64,000 nt of DNA from Brachionus koreanus (Eukaryota > Rotifera > Eurotatoria > Ploima > Brachionidae). Numbering within the stretch: position 1 is the first letter of the stretch; each line of letters opens with the position of its first letter. Below the pieces are notes generated by a model. It saw nothing but the letters and a program-made list of their open reading frames with translations. It had not been told where the DNA came from and ran no database searches. Where the stretch lies: positions 2,273 through 66,272 of the forward strand of contig PJRA01000265.1 of NCBI GenBank assembly GCA_016987375.1, read 5' to 3'. Both the position numbers and the translations under genes were made by a program. Of this stretch, positions 22,372 through 34,203 are shown one piece after another.

Positions 22372-25168
22372 TTCATCAAATATCTGTATTTTTAAAAACC
22401 AAATAACAAAAAATGTTTGTGATTTTTAATTAGTTATTAAAGACACACGTGCAACACCAGATTTCAAATTTTTTTTTTTCTAACTTTTAATAAATTAAGA
22501 TAAAAAATTGCAACAATAAAGCTGAATTTGAATTTAGTTTTTTTTTACATGATTAGCAAATTAAATATTTAATTTGCATTAAAAAAAAATAAACAAAATT
22601 TTAAAATATATATGAGCTAGTAAAAAAATTGATTGATCTCCAAACAGTAATAAGAATCTTTTCCAATTAATTTGAGATGTTTTTATTTTTTGGACAAAAT
22701 TTAAATAATTTTTGAAAAACAATTCAAAAATAAACTAGGTTCATAGTTGAGATTTTATTCATCTAAGAGTCAAATATCAGTGCGGTCCGATCTTGTAGGT
22801 TGATTGTATATATGCCAATTAATTTTGATTACAGAATCTTAGATAAATTTTATTAATAAAAATAATATTTTATTTATCAAATGTTAAAAATAAAAAGTTA
22901 ATTTTCAAACAAACAGTTTGCTTAATTTTACTTTAATATAATTATTTCAACACATGGAGTCAATAAATCTTGTTTTTTCATTTTTTCAAAAATCAAATTA
23001 AAAATTTTATTAATCTGAGATATACTTCATGGAATATTATCCTGTTTTTTTCTTTAAAAATTTTTTATTTTAGTACTAAATTGAACTTTATTAAATAAAT
23101 TAAGATCTTGTATTAAATTTAGAGTTTTTTGTACTTTATTTATTGTTTTTTAGGGAAAAAAAGATCCTTAATGTATTCTTTATGGTAAATTATTGAATTG
23201 ATCAAAAAAATTGATTAATGAAAAACCAAGTAAAATAAAGCTAACCACTAAATTAACCATAGTTTGACTAAGCTAAGGACTTCTTAAGACGAATTGAGCT
23301 TTTTCAAATAAGTGTTTATCTTACCAGAATGGCAGCAAAGAAAGGCTTAATATAATGGATAAGGTTGGCTAAGAATAAAGTTTAGAGTAGCTGTTAATCT
23401 TCTATTAAAGGTTCATAAAAAAATAAATCAGTTATTGAAATACATGGTTATATATGGTTCAAAGTATACAAAGTTCATTAAGATCAGATTAAAGAGAGAA
23501 TATCAAAACCAAGGTTCACAAAGCCTCTATCTCGGAAAAAAAATTAAATTTTTTTATTTTTCTATTAAAAAGGATTGACAATTAAAATAAAAATATTAAC
23601 ATACTAGTTTTTATTAGCAAATACTTTGAAATGAAATAGTATTTTTTCAAATTTGGTGGTTCAAATTTTCACCATAATACTGAATTGAATGAGGATTTTG
23701 AGAAAAATTTTTTTTTCATCTAAAAGCTCATAACAGTACATAACATAAAGCTCAAATGAATCCAAATTCCTAGTATAGTCACCTTGTGACTCTCATTTAA
23801 TTGACCTATCAATCAATATATCAGAAAATTATATTCGGCAGAAAATTCTTTACGATAATAAATATTATAAATAGAAAAATATCAGTTTTTTTAAAGGTTT
23901 GACATTATTTTGTTAATTTAGTCCATAAATTTTTAAAAGACAATTTAAAAAAGCAAAAATCAAACGCATTATTCTACACTTAATTAATTTTTTTTCTTTG
24001 ACTATGTCTAGGAATAAATAAAATAAGTTTTAAATAAAAAATAAGACGAGTAGAAAAAAATGGCTAAATTATAACCATACATTTAGAAAATAGTTGACAA
24101 AAGCATTTTTTGAAATTTGACAGTTTTAGCAGTAATTGAAAAGCAAACATGGGTTAAGAAAAAAACAATAATGTACTGATTTACAATAATGCCTAGAATT
24201 TTTTATTAAAGCTCGGACTCGTTTTTCCCACATGAATATTTTTACATTTAGAACACAGAAATAGTACCAATTCTAAAATTTTATTCACAATAATTTTATA
24301 AAACAGTTTAATATAGCAATTTAATTTTTTTTGTGACAAAAAAAATTGTCTTGAAACCAGTTACCAAGTAAAAGTGATTTTCTGATCACCAAAATCCTGG
24401 TCAATGATGCCTGTGATCAACAAAACCGAGGATTGAATACTTGATTTGGATTGAAAACCCAAAAAGTTAATCTTTGGGTTTTAAAAGATCTCAATGAATT
24501 GGACAGAATTCGAAAATACAAAAAGAAATTCTAATTAAGAATCATCTAATTGACTAAAATTCATATTGTCTCCATTATTTGCACATTACCACCACCACTT
24601 TTCAGTACTTTGATGAAATTTTATGAGTAAAAAAAAAAAATTTTTTAAATCTTCATACAATTTTGAGTCTTTTGTCTTAAAATTGAAGTGCCTAGCTTGA
24701 ACCGAGATATGGCACTTCAACGCATTTGACCCTTTGAAACTTTAAAGCACCATATTTTTGCCATTGAATCGGCTCATTGAGATGTTTGAAAAATATCGCA
24801 ACAAGTTAATTTTTGGGTTTTTAAATTTTTAAAATAAAAAAATGATAAAAAATTAAATTTTTTTAGGTGTATTTATTTTCAAAATTGTTGGATTTTTATG
24901 ATATTAAAATCCTTGATTTTAACTGAATACAAAAAGATCTTAAGCAAAATAAAATAGCTAAAATGAAATTAAATGATGCAAGTTTGAGAGCTTGATTAAT
25001 TAATATTTTTGGCTTTCTCCTATGATCTGACGTAAAATCTATTAGTAAAATAGTAGTTAAGTCAATGGAAAACAAATTCTTAGTTTTTAAAAATAACAAA
25101 CAAAACTAAAACACAACTTAAAAGGGTATATTATAAAAGTTCTCTAGATATAAATAAAAGGTTGATGC
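22372..25168. other. AT-rich intergenic region
   Basis: No supportable gene. Near 23233-23300 is a 68-bp segment also present at 63714-63781. The remaining short frames are AT-rich and show no known motif. Confidence 0.5.
23233..23300 (+). repeat. Dispersed repeat, copy 1
   Basis: This aligns without gaps to 63714-63781 over 68 bases, with a 24-base identical core (23251-23274 against 63732-63755). The second copy lies a few hundred bases upstream, in transcription sense, of a MULE transposase relic. The repeat may therefore be a MULE terminus. Confidence 0.65.
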
Positions 25169-26206
25169 TCAATTTTGAACTTGTTCGTTTTCTCTAGGTA
25201 CAAAACCTTGAGGAGGTTGATTTGGTCTACCATTGCCTCTTCTAAAATATCCACCTCTTGGTTTATAACCTCCACGAGGGCCACCACGTGGCATACCACC
25301 TGGGCCGCCTCTTGGTCCATATCCATTTGAATCTCTTGGTCTAAAACCACCCACTGGTCCTCTTGGTCTCATTGGATTGTCAAAAGACTGATTTCTGTAT
25401 CCACCCCTACCACTTGGTCTGTAAGTTCTTGGTCCATAAAAAATTCGTTGATCAGATGGATTCATTTGTTGTTGCATTTCCATGTCAGGTCTTGGCTGAT
25501 AGCTTCTTCTTGGTCTTCTTGGTGGACCGTTTCTGTATTGCTGCTGTCTTGGTGGTCTATTTTGGATTTGTTCCTGTTGTTGATTACTTAGTTGGTCTCT
25601 ATCTCGCTGATCGTTTTGTTGATCTTGACTTTGTTGAAATGACTTTTGTTGTCTTCGCCTGTATTGATTTCTTCTTTTTGGCATAGCTTGATCTTCATTT
25701 GTTGATGCTGGAGCTTGCTGTTGATCTTGTTGTCCATCACCACTTGTTTGTTCTTGATCTGATTTTCTAATTCGGCGTCTATTTCTTCGTTTATAACCTG
25801 GCTTACGTTTATTGGCAGCATATTCCGAACCTTGAACGTGAGCTCCATTCGGTCCAGTTACATTGGCCGCCTCGTTTCCTTTTTCTCCTTTTACAATATC
25901 GAATTCAACTTTTTCCTCCTGACCCAAACTTCTCTTGTACTTATTTGGATTGTTTTTGATAATGGCACTCTGATGCACAAACACGTCCTCTTTGGTATCG
26001 TCTCGATTGATAAAACCATATCCGTTCTTGACATTGAACCATTTAACAGTACCAGTTACACCATTTTGCAAGACTTCTTTGACAACTTGAGCCTTTGGTG
26101 TCTCTGTTTGTTGTTCTTGTTGATCTTGTTGTTGAGACACTTGTTCAACTTTTTGTTCTTGAACAGTCTCGGTATTGTTTATTTGCTGTACTGCAGAATC
26201 CGACAT
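25169..26206 (-). CDS. Y-box/cold-shock RNA-binding protein, copy 2 (complete RGG tail)
   Basis: Intronless, 345 residues, minus strand. The domain order is Gln-rich N-terminus, cold-shock domain ([15 protein letters not shown] and DVFVHQS), basic [10 protein letters not shown] region, Q/R-rich middle and a Gly/Arg tail ([20 protein letters not shown], then [14 protein letters not shown]). This is the full architecture of an invertebrate Y-box protein with arginine-glycine repeats that bind RNA. It is nearly identical to copy 1 over the first ~280 residues. It is the best candidate for the parental functional copy because its RGG tail and its 5' flank are intact. The 5' flank shares a GTTTATAACCT-like block and the ATCAAAAAATCGACCAACAA block with copy 4. 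Confidence 0.95.
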   Translation of the reverse strand: MSDSAVQQINNTETVQEQKVEQVSQQQDQQEQQTETPKAQVVKEVLQNGVTGTVKWFNVKNGYGFINRDDTKEDVFVHQSAIIKNNPNKYKRSLGQEEKVEFDIVKGEKGNEAANVTGPNGAHVQGSEYAANKRKPGYKRRNRRRIRKSDQEQTSGDGQQDQQQAPASTNEDQAMPKRRNQYRRRQQKSFQQSQDQQNDQRDRDQLSNQQQEQIQNRPPRQQQYRNGPPRRPRRSYQPRPDMEMQQQMNPSDQRIFYGPRTYRPSGRGGYRNQSFDNPMRPRGPVGGFRPRDSNGYGPRGGPGGMPRGGPRGGYKPRGGYFRRGNGRPNQPPQGFVPRENEQVQN

Positions 26207-29200
26207 GTTTTTATTTCAAAAAATGCTTGTTGGTCGATTTTTTGATGATGTTGTTTTTTGTTTTTAGGTTATAAACGTAAGCTCTTGTATAGCTCTCTCT
26301 CTAAAATAAATGGAAAAAATTAAGCTTAGTTTTTGAACAAAAAATTTGTGCGTATATTTTTTCAATTTTTGTAATTATTCGACGCAGCTAAGACAGCATT
26401 CAGCGCGTGCAAATCTAATTAATATAAGCCATTTATTTTTCTAGAATGTTTACGTGGTATATTTTAGCTAGGAATTAAATTATAATAAAATAGTTGAGCC
26501 GATTTTAAAATTGTTCATTTAACATATTCCGTCAAAGCGTTCAATTTAAATTAAAAAAGCATATTTTGTTAACCTCTGAATGCAATTTTTATGCTAATTT
26601 TGATTGATTTGTTTTTTATTGATTTTGGGAGCGGCCAGAGTTTTGAATTTGTTTATATGAATACAAAATTGGCAGACATGTTTGTTCTGAAATTATTTAT
26701 TTTCTCAAGAGTCTGATTTTTTTAGCGATTTCTCTCCTCACATATACAATTTATCATTTTTTGAGAATAAAATTTTCAATGTAAATTCATATCCTAATCT
26801 CAGTATTTCGAGAAATCTCAAGCAATCAATAAGTTTTAAAGATACAAAATTCTAATTTAAAAGATTTGGGAGAGGAAATCTTAGGAAGGGAGAAAATGTA
26901 GTTTTGGTTTAATGTCTTTAGCAAAAAATTGAATTAAAAATTACTCAATTTGGTTTTTTAATTCTTCTATACTTAAGACTCAAAATTAAAAAAAAATGTA
27001 TTTTGCATATTCATTTATGATTAAATGAAAATTTACTGGCTTGCTCTCTAATGTCCGTGTCTATTTAAAGAAAATTTTTTGATTTTATTCTAGAAATTTC
27101 ATTAAATAAATCATATTATAGAAATATATATTTGCAAATAAGTTTTAATTATTTTGAAAAAAAATTGATCCTTCTAGACTAAAAAACTACATGATTACAA
27201 AGTCATTAAAGTTGACCGTGAAAAAATTAAAAAAAAAAAGAAAACTTTGGGAGTAGATTTCTTATTTTTAATTCCCAGATATTAACAAAATTTAAAAAAG
27301 ATTGAATTTTTGATTTTTTGATTTGAAGCCAAGATGACTGATGCAATTTGAATCAATTTTAACAAGAAATTTAACTCAAATTGAATGTGACCTTTTTTGA
27401 CTTTTTTAACTTTTTGTCGTAAAGGCTTATATACTTAATTTTTTTTCATGATTGTTTATATTAGTTCCAAAAATTTTTAAAATTATTGATTAGATATCTT
27501 TTTTTTTAATTTCAATTAAGAAAAGATTGATTTGCTTAATAAAAAATAAAAAATGTTTTCTTTGCATATTGAAGTTTAAAATTTAATGATTATGTTCAAA
27601 AATTATTTGTAATAATAAAAAAATCTAGTTAAGCTTACTGAATAAATATAAATGGTACTATTTATTACAAACAACATGTTTTACAGTACTACCTCTTTGA
27701 ATTACTTTATTTATTTTATATATAGTGATTTACTTTATATATATTTTTTGACAAAGAAAAATTTTTGATCAAATTTCATTTTTGGACTATTGTCAAAAAG
27801 TGTGCAATTAAATTTTGTCATAGATTTTTACAGTAATTTTGTAAATTTCAAAACTTTATTTTAAATTTTTGAAAAAGGTTTGTAATTTCTAAGGATGCGT
27901 TGAAGCACAGAATAATTCATTATTATCATTGGATACCAAATGAATGAAATGTTTATAAGTCGAATTTATTGTAATAGTATTTTGGGTTGTTTGTCATCTT
28001 TTGCTGTAAACTTGTAAAACTTCTTCTGTAAACTTCAAAATTTTCTTTTTTTTGTTTTTTGAGGCATGTGAATTTATTTTATAACTTTTGTTTGATTATA
28101 AGAATTTTTTAAACAATCTAAAGTCATTTAAAATTTGAATATTTTCTATTTCTTAAAATAACGAGAATAATTTATTGAAAGAGCTAATTTTTTTTTCCTA
28201 AATAATCCCATAAATTTAAATCAATCCATAAATTAATTTATATCTATTTTTAAGTATATGTTATATTTTTAAATTTTTTTAATATTTTGTTTTCAACCTT
28301 TTTAATTTAAATTAAAAATTTAAAACTAAAAGGTATTTTTCTGATCCATGGAGTACAATTCGTTTCTTTTTTTCTAATTAATTTTTTTAAGAATCTTTCA
28401 GATTTGTGTCCAAAATCATGAACACCAGTCTCAGACATTCTAATTTTTAAATATACCAATTTTTTTACCATTGTCAATAAATAGTCTATTTTTACTTTTT
28501 CTTTTAAATAAAGGCCTTCTCATTTAAATAATAGGTGAGTCATAATGTTTAGCAATATTTTCAAATCAAGATTTAAATTTGATCAGAAAATCGAACAAGG
28601 CTGAAATTTTACAAAATTATAAACATATTATCTTTGTATTTTGTTAAGTATGGTTGTAGATTAGTGCATTACTTGGGCGCTCTAGCCTTTCAGGTTCAAC
28701 TGGTATCCTTTGAAGGGACTGTCCCCGGGTTTGATTTTTTTTATTATTTCTATTATTGATAATATAATTTATGAATAATTTAGCTTACTAAAACGCTATA
28801 GATCATAATTTTCTCATTATCAGTTCTTGAACTTCCTCTTTTAGCTCGCCAAAGTTTAAAAGTATTAATCCACAAATCTTAAAAAGTCTTGCTGGTTTTT
28901 TGTCTCTCTACTTGATTTACATTTTAATGATTGCTTAAAAGTGAAAATGATACAAAATGAATGAAAGTTATTAAGGACTTTGAAATAATCCTTGAGCCAT
29001 TGAGCCCTGATCTCGATTCTTTTGTTTTGATTTTTAGGCATATTATCAAATTGTTTATTACATTTGGAACACATTGGGTGCTTTATGACTGATGTTGCTC
29101 ACATATAGCAAGTTTTATATGGTATTTTGGTTTGGAAGTTTATGAAAACAAGCTAAATACAAGCAATAAGGCAAAAATAGACTCTTTATGTTTAGATGCT

Positions 29201-30128
29201 GCAAGATTACAATTAGGTGAAAATAATTAAAATACGATTATTCTCTAGATTTAAATAAACTAAAATAAAATTTTTTGAAAAAATTTGCTAAATTTGTTTA
29301 ATTTTTAACTTTTAACTCAAGCAGATTTTGAAGGAAACAAAAGGGACGGCTGAAAATTTGTTTGTTTCTAAAGTTTTTGATGCGCTTTTAGAATCGTGGT
29401 CGATCTTATTGTAAAAGTTAAGGGAAGGAATCAAAACTCAACTTTGAATTCTAAAAAAGTCGATTTTTCTTATTATTGTGTATTACTTGGCCAAAAATAA
29501 ACATACTAACTATTATTATATTATACTATTGTAGCTTATAGTCTCTGCTATCAAAAATTAAACAGTAAGATCAAATTTCAAGGTTAATAAGCATGCTAAT
29601 GTATGTTGAGAGTTAAAAAAACGCAAAATTTTTTAACCTTATGCATTTGTGAATAAAATAAGTTTTCAAACAATAAATGTTATTTTGTACTTGATATAGA
29701 ATTTGATTTAAAAAAAACTAGACAGATTTAAAAACTTTTTTGTTAATTTAAAAAAAAAACTAAATACATGATTCAAATTTTTAAAATAAAATGACAAAAA
29801 ATTAAAAGATTATGATAATTAAAAGAAAAATATTGAATTTTATTTTGTTAATTAAAAACTACTAAAAATAGTCACTTTAAGATTTAAAACTGAATGAATA
29901 GGAAAATATTTAGATTTAATTTTATTGCGCGTTTTTTTTTCTCAAAATTCAAAAAACTTAGATGAAAATTAAAATAAGTTAAACAACTGTTGAAATAATT
30001 AAAAATTTTGAAAAAAAGATTATAAAAAGTTTACAAAACTCATTCGAATAAGCTTTGTAAAAAAAATCTAAAACCTAATCTAATAGTTTTTAAATATAGT
30101 TGAAAAAAGCAAATAATTGTAAAAAAAC
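26207..30128. other. AT-rich intergenic region between Y-box copies 2 and 3
   Basis: No supportable gene in about 3.9 kb. A minus-strand frame at 28865-29074 (CSKCNKQFDNMPKNQNKR...) has a Cys pair but no recognisable domain. Near 29616-29640 a GCAAAATTTTTT-type sequence resembles the mariner ends seen elsewhere. Confidence 0.5.
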
Positions 30129-31034
30129 ATGTCTGATATTCAAGTATTAGTAATGAACAATATTGAAAAATTTTCAGACAAAATAAAGGTAGAACAAGAG
30201 ATAAAACTGGAGGAAAATTCTGAATCATCTAAAATTGAAATTGCCAAAGAAGTCTTGCAAAATGGTGTAACTGGTACTGTTAAATGGTTCAATGTCAAGA
30301 ACGGATATGGTTTTATCAATCGAGACGATACTAAAGAAGATGTATTTGTGCATCAAAGTGGAATTTTAAAAAACAATCCAAATAAGTACAAGAGAAGTTT
30401 AGGTCAAGACGAAAAAGTTGAATTCGATATTGTAAAAGGAGAAAAAGGAAACGAGGCGGCCAATGTAACTGGACCGAATGGAGCTCACGTTCAAGGTTCG
30501 GAATATGCTGCTAACAGACGTAAGTTAGGTTATAAACGAAGAAATAGACGCCGAAACAGAAAACCAGAACAACAGCAAACAAGTGGCGATGGACAAGTTA
30601 ATGAACAACAAGAACAACAACAAACTCTTGCATCAAATGAAGATCAAGCTATGCCAAAAAGAAGAAACCAATACAGGCGAAGACACCAAAAGTCTCTGCA
30701 GTTAAGTCATGAACGACAAGACCAAATCCAAAATAGACCACCAAGACAGCAGCAATACAGAAACGGTCCACCAAGAAGACCAAGAAGAAGCTATCAGCCA
30801 AGACCAGACATGGAAATGCAACAACAAATGAATCAATCTGATCAACGAATTTTTTATGGACCAAGAACTTACAGACCAAGTGGTCGAGGTGAGTACAGAA
30901 ATCAGTCTTTTGACAATCAAATGAGACAAAGAAGACCAATTGGTGGATTTAGACCAAGAGACTCGAACGACTTTACAAAAATTAATCAAATACCAAGGAG
31001 AAATCCTCGTGGTCCATCAAGTGGAGATTTTTAA
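30129..31034 (+). CDS. Y-box/cold-shock RNA-binding protein, copy 3 (short, mosaic)
   Basis: Intronless, 301 residues. The N-terminal ~35 residues ([20 protein letters not shown]...) are unique. The cold-shock domain is complete ([22 protein letters not shown]). The sequence is a patchwork: about 30240-30335 is like copies 1/2, about 30340-30690 is like copy 4 ([40 protein letters not shown]), and about 30720-30925 is like copies 1/2 ([20 protein letters not shown]). The C-terminus is short ([11 protein letters not shown], stop) and has lost most of the RGG repeats. It probably still binds nucleic acid through the cold-shock domain, but may differ in RNA or partner binding. Confidence 0.93.
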   Translation: MSDIQVLVMNNIEKFSDKIKVEQEIKLEENSESSKIEIAKEVLQNGVTGTVKWFNVKNGYGFINRDDTKEDVFVHQSGILKNNPNKYKRSLGQDEKVEFDIVKGEKGNEAANVTGPNGAHVQGSEYAANRRKLGYKRRNRRRNRKPEQQQTSGDGQVNEQQEQQQTLASNEDQAMPKRRNQYRRRHQKSLQLSHERQDQIQNRPPRQQQYRNGPPRRPRRSYQPRPDMEMQQQMNQSDQRIFYGPRTYRPSGRGEYRNQSFDNQMRQRRPIGGFRPRDSNDFTKINQIPRRNPRGPSSGDF

Positions 31035-32264
31035 ATCAATTGTAAGATTTCAAGAATATATTAGGACAATCAACTTTGAATAATTTTGTATTACTCTATT
31101 TATCTATAACCAGTTTAAAGTTTAACGTTCTTACTTACTTTTCTGTTTTTTTTTTAAGTTCTATTTTATTTAAGTAAGTTATTTAGATAAGTTTTTAGAT
31201 TATTTTATTTTAGGGTTAAATTATTTATTATCCTGAATTTTTTAATAAATTTTTTTGAGATAAAATTTATTTTTTAGATAAATGATAAAACTTATTAAAT
31301 AATAATATTTGGCCTTCAAAAATTACAGAAATAATATCTTAAAAATGAATTAAATAATCTTGGAAAATTAATTTTTTATCAACTAATTTTTAGTAAATGT
31401 TTATGTTTCTTAATTATTGATCTCTAAAAATCCATTAGTAAATGATCACTCCTTATCAGCCACATATTCGTTGATATGAAGTACTTACTGCGACATTACT
31501 AACAAATGAATAAGAATGTCTGAACCCGTTACTACTTTTTGGAAGTGTGAAGCTGCAGCAGCCAAATCCATTGAATATGTCCAAAGCTGCTTTGAAGACT
31601 TATGTGGATTTGGATTTTACAGAACTATCAAGCAATCTGTACCAATGTGTGACCAGTCTGTAAAAAAAGAAAACATTTGGGGCATTACTGGACTTTCTTA
31701 ATTAAAAAAAAAGCGTTTCTAAATTTGACTAGGAATCATTTCCTGTAAATTCTCATTTGCATGCTTAGAGTCAAAGCATCTAATTTCAAAGTTCATTTAC
31801 ATTCTGTTCATTAATTTATACATCCAATAGATTGTACAATATACGATTTATTTCATGGCTTTTCTTTTAGTAATTTTGAAAAAAATAATGAATATGGTTT
31901 TATGATTAATATAGTAAAAATAATAATATCAATAAAGATTATTTTAAAAAAAAATTAATAAATTTTAATTTATTTTTTAATTCTGATAAAGATCTCTTTT
32001 GATTTTGGATTTCTTTAGTGTTCGGATTAAATGACAATTCTTTTTGATGGGTCCGTACCTGGATCCGGACCCATTACGGCCGGCTAAAATTCATTATATT
32101 TATGATATTTCACATTCCTTATTGAATTAAACATCAAAACTTTTAGTACCTTTTAAAGAAATTATTTTAGAAGATTTTATTTTTTAAGATATTAATTTTT
32201 TTGTCTAATTCTAGAATCGAAACGGAATTTTTTAATTTTATTTTTGTTTACCAAAGGACGTTAT

Positions 32265-33097
32265 TTCTTCTGCTAGTAATTTTTTTTCACCTGCTTGTAA
32301 AATTATGTGTATGATAGCAATATTTTTTCTTTTGATAGCAAAAATAAAAGTTTAATAAAATAACCAAAAATATTTTTATTCATATTAATTTAGAATAGAA
32401 TAATAAAGAAATTAAGCTAAGTACCGAAAAAAAAATATAAAAATTTCATATGGAAATATTAATTTTAATTTTTTCGCTGTCTTTTTGATTTTCTGACGAA
32501 ACTATTTTCTGTATTATTTTTTAGTTGTAGAACCACGAGGTCTGCCACGACGTTTTGGACCATTTGAAGATTGTTGTGCATCAGCTTGATAATTTTGATT
32601 AATATTTAAATCATTCGGTTCATTTAATTATAAGTATTCTATTTATAACATTGGATGAAATGTAATACTTTTGAAACGAATTTTCCAAAAGATTTTCCAA
32701 AAGAGCTTGTTGTTGTTGCTGTTCTTGTTGTAACTGTTGCTTTCGAGATTCAGATGGTTGAATTTCTAATGTTTTTTTTTCCAGGGTTACCCTTTTTTTT
32801 TTTTGACCTAATGGAACATCATGTGCATTTGGATTCCATTCGAGTTTTTTTCTTTCTTTGCAAGATAAAGCTAATATATGCTTATAATTTTTCCTATAAA
32901 ACGGGCATGTACACGTACTTTGTCTCCAATCTGATGATATTTCAACCGTCCAAATAGATGTAGTCAAATTATAGGAAGCATATAAAAAAATATAGCTATC
33001 AAGTGTAAAAATTTAGCAATCATTAGTTAATTTTTTTTACTAGCAGTTAAAAAAAAAATTACTAGCAGAAGAAAAAAATTTACTAGCAGAAAGAAAT
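32265..33097 (-). mobile_element. MULE relic with SWIM-type zinc finger and AT-hook tail
   Basis: The minus-strand frame from 32967 reads WTVEISSDWRQSTCTCPFYR then KNYKHILALSCKERKK, a SWIM zinc finger in which the usual second Cys before the KH is missing. Downstream, in another frame, are a Gln-rich segment and a terminal GPKRRGRPRGSTTKK (AT-hook) before a stop near 32524. SWIM plus a GRPRG tail is the typical C-terminus of MULE transposases. The core DDE domain is absent. The unit is bracketed by inverted copies of CTGCTAGTAA (left near 32269; three right-hand copies near 33039, 33059 and 33080), which look like MULE subterminal repeats. Confidence 0.62.
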
Positions 33098-33649
33098 AGA
33101 TCTCTTTACCAAATAATTTGAAGGAGTTTTTTTAATTTTCTGAAAAATTGCACAAAAAATCTAAAAATGTAAAATTATTTTCATTTTGCCACTTTTTTTT
33201 AAATTCAAAGTTTTACTTAATTTAAATTAAATTGGGACGGGTCTGGATACGGATTCGCCAAAATGGGAATTAAACAGTCATAGTACAAGGAAAGGATCGT
33301 ACCATTTCGAAAAATTACGTTGAGACCCGATGTGAAGAAAATTGAGATCAGACCCAGGACCGCGGGTACGACTGCCAACAATAAATTTCTTATAAAAGAT
33401 ATTTCATAAAAATCTTACAAGATTTTTACAAATTTTATTGATCAAAATATATTAAATAAATGTTCAAAAATATATGTGTAAAAAAATTTTACAATATACC
33501 GTAAACTCGAAGCTACCGGGGGTACAAATCGTATATTCGGTTTTATTCCGGGCATTAAAATTGTGTATTTGGTTTAAATAAAATAAATTTATTGTGTCTC
33601 TTAAGCTTAACTCCGTTCGTTGTGCTGAAAGAAACTCACCACACTCAAG

Positions 33650-33702
33650 ATTCTCAAATATTTGTTTTCCTTCTCTTGTAAGGAAAACAAATATTTGAGA
33701 AT
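33650..33702. repeat. Perfect 23-bp inverted repeat with 7-nt loop
   Basis: The left arm 33650-33672 (ATTCTCAAATATTTG...) and right arm 33680-33702 are exact reverse complements around the loop CTCTTGT. It has the same design as the hairpin at 10243-10293 but a different sequence. It lies beside the 3' side of the DDE relic. Confidence 0.85.
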
Positions 33703-33799
33703 TTAAATAAGTTTCGTTTAATTCTATTTGTTCTGTTGTTCTAGTATTGCTATTTACGGATCAATTATCAGCAAAAATAGCTTCTTCATTATCTGTAAA

Positions 33800-34203
33800 C
33801 ATTGAGTTTGCTTAGTCGAGTTCTAGATCAATGTGTACGAATGAGTTTAATTGCCTTTTTTTAAAAAGAATTTCTCTTAGAGGACCTTGTAATCGATTAA
33901 AATCAACTTCTATTTGCTTTTGCGTTTTCCCTAACCAGGTGATTTTGCATTACCGTGCTTCGTTAAAGTGCTTACATCATTCATATACCAATTGTTCCAT
34001 TCACTTCTATAGCCTTTCTTTAAAGATGCAAACCACGAAACATCTGCTGGTTGAAGGAGGTTTGTCAATCTAGGTGGTACAAAAAAAATTATGATACCAT
34101 TATCATTACAAAAATTTTGGACTTGATTGGTTAAATGACAACGAGCTAAGTCGATTAAAAGCAATATGTCAGACCATTTTCTTATTATAGAAAATTGTCG
34201 AAC
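33800..34203 (-). mobile_element. DDE superfamily (Tigger/pogo/jerky-like) transposase relic
   Basis: The minus-strand frame reads RQFSIIRKWSDILLLIDLAR, then CHLTNQVQNF, then GIIIFFVPPRLTNLLQPADV and WFASLKKGYRSEWNNWY. The order LxxDxxxxHLT....C....I....P.xTxLLQPxDVxxFxxLKxxY is the DDE_1 (CENP-B/jerky/Tigger) catalytic core end. The frame then breaks and continues as LGKTQKQIEVDFNRLQGPLR to about 33800. The N-terminal DNA-binding half is missing. It is inactive. Confidence 0.75.

Noticed and set aside
28645..28735. tRNA-like segment (…GGACTGTCCCCGGGTTTGATTTTT).
   Set aside because: The B-box-like GGGTTTGATT is present, but the T stem does not pair and no acceptor or anticodon arm could be drawn. 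At most a decayed tRNA or SINE.
28865..29074. Minus-strand ORF with CSKCNKQFDN.
   Set aside because: Only one Cys pair; no THAP, BED or zinc-finger pattern completes. Treated as chance or a decayed repeat.
31516..31701. Plus-strand ORF MSEPVTTFWKCEAAAAKS.
   Set aside because: 61 codons, no motif and no connectable exons. Mentioned in the intergenic entry only.
32048..33365. GGGTCCG/CCGGACCC palindrome near 32048 and GACCCG-rich sequence near 33235-33365 as TIRs of one large element.
   Set aside because: The two segments do not align as inverted repeats over more than a few bases.
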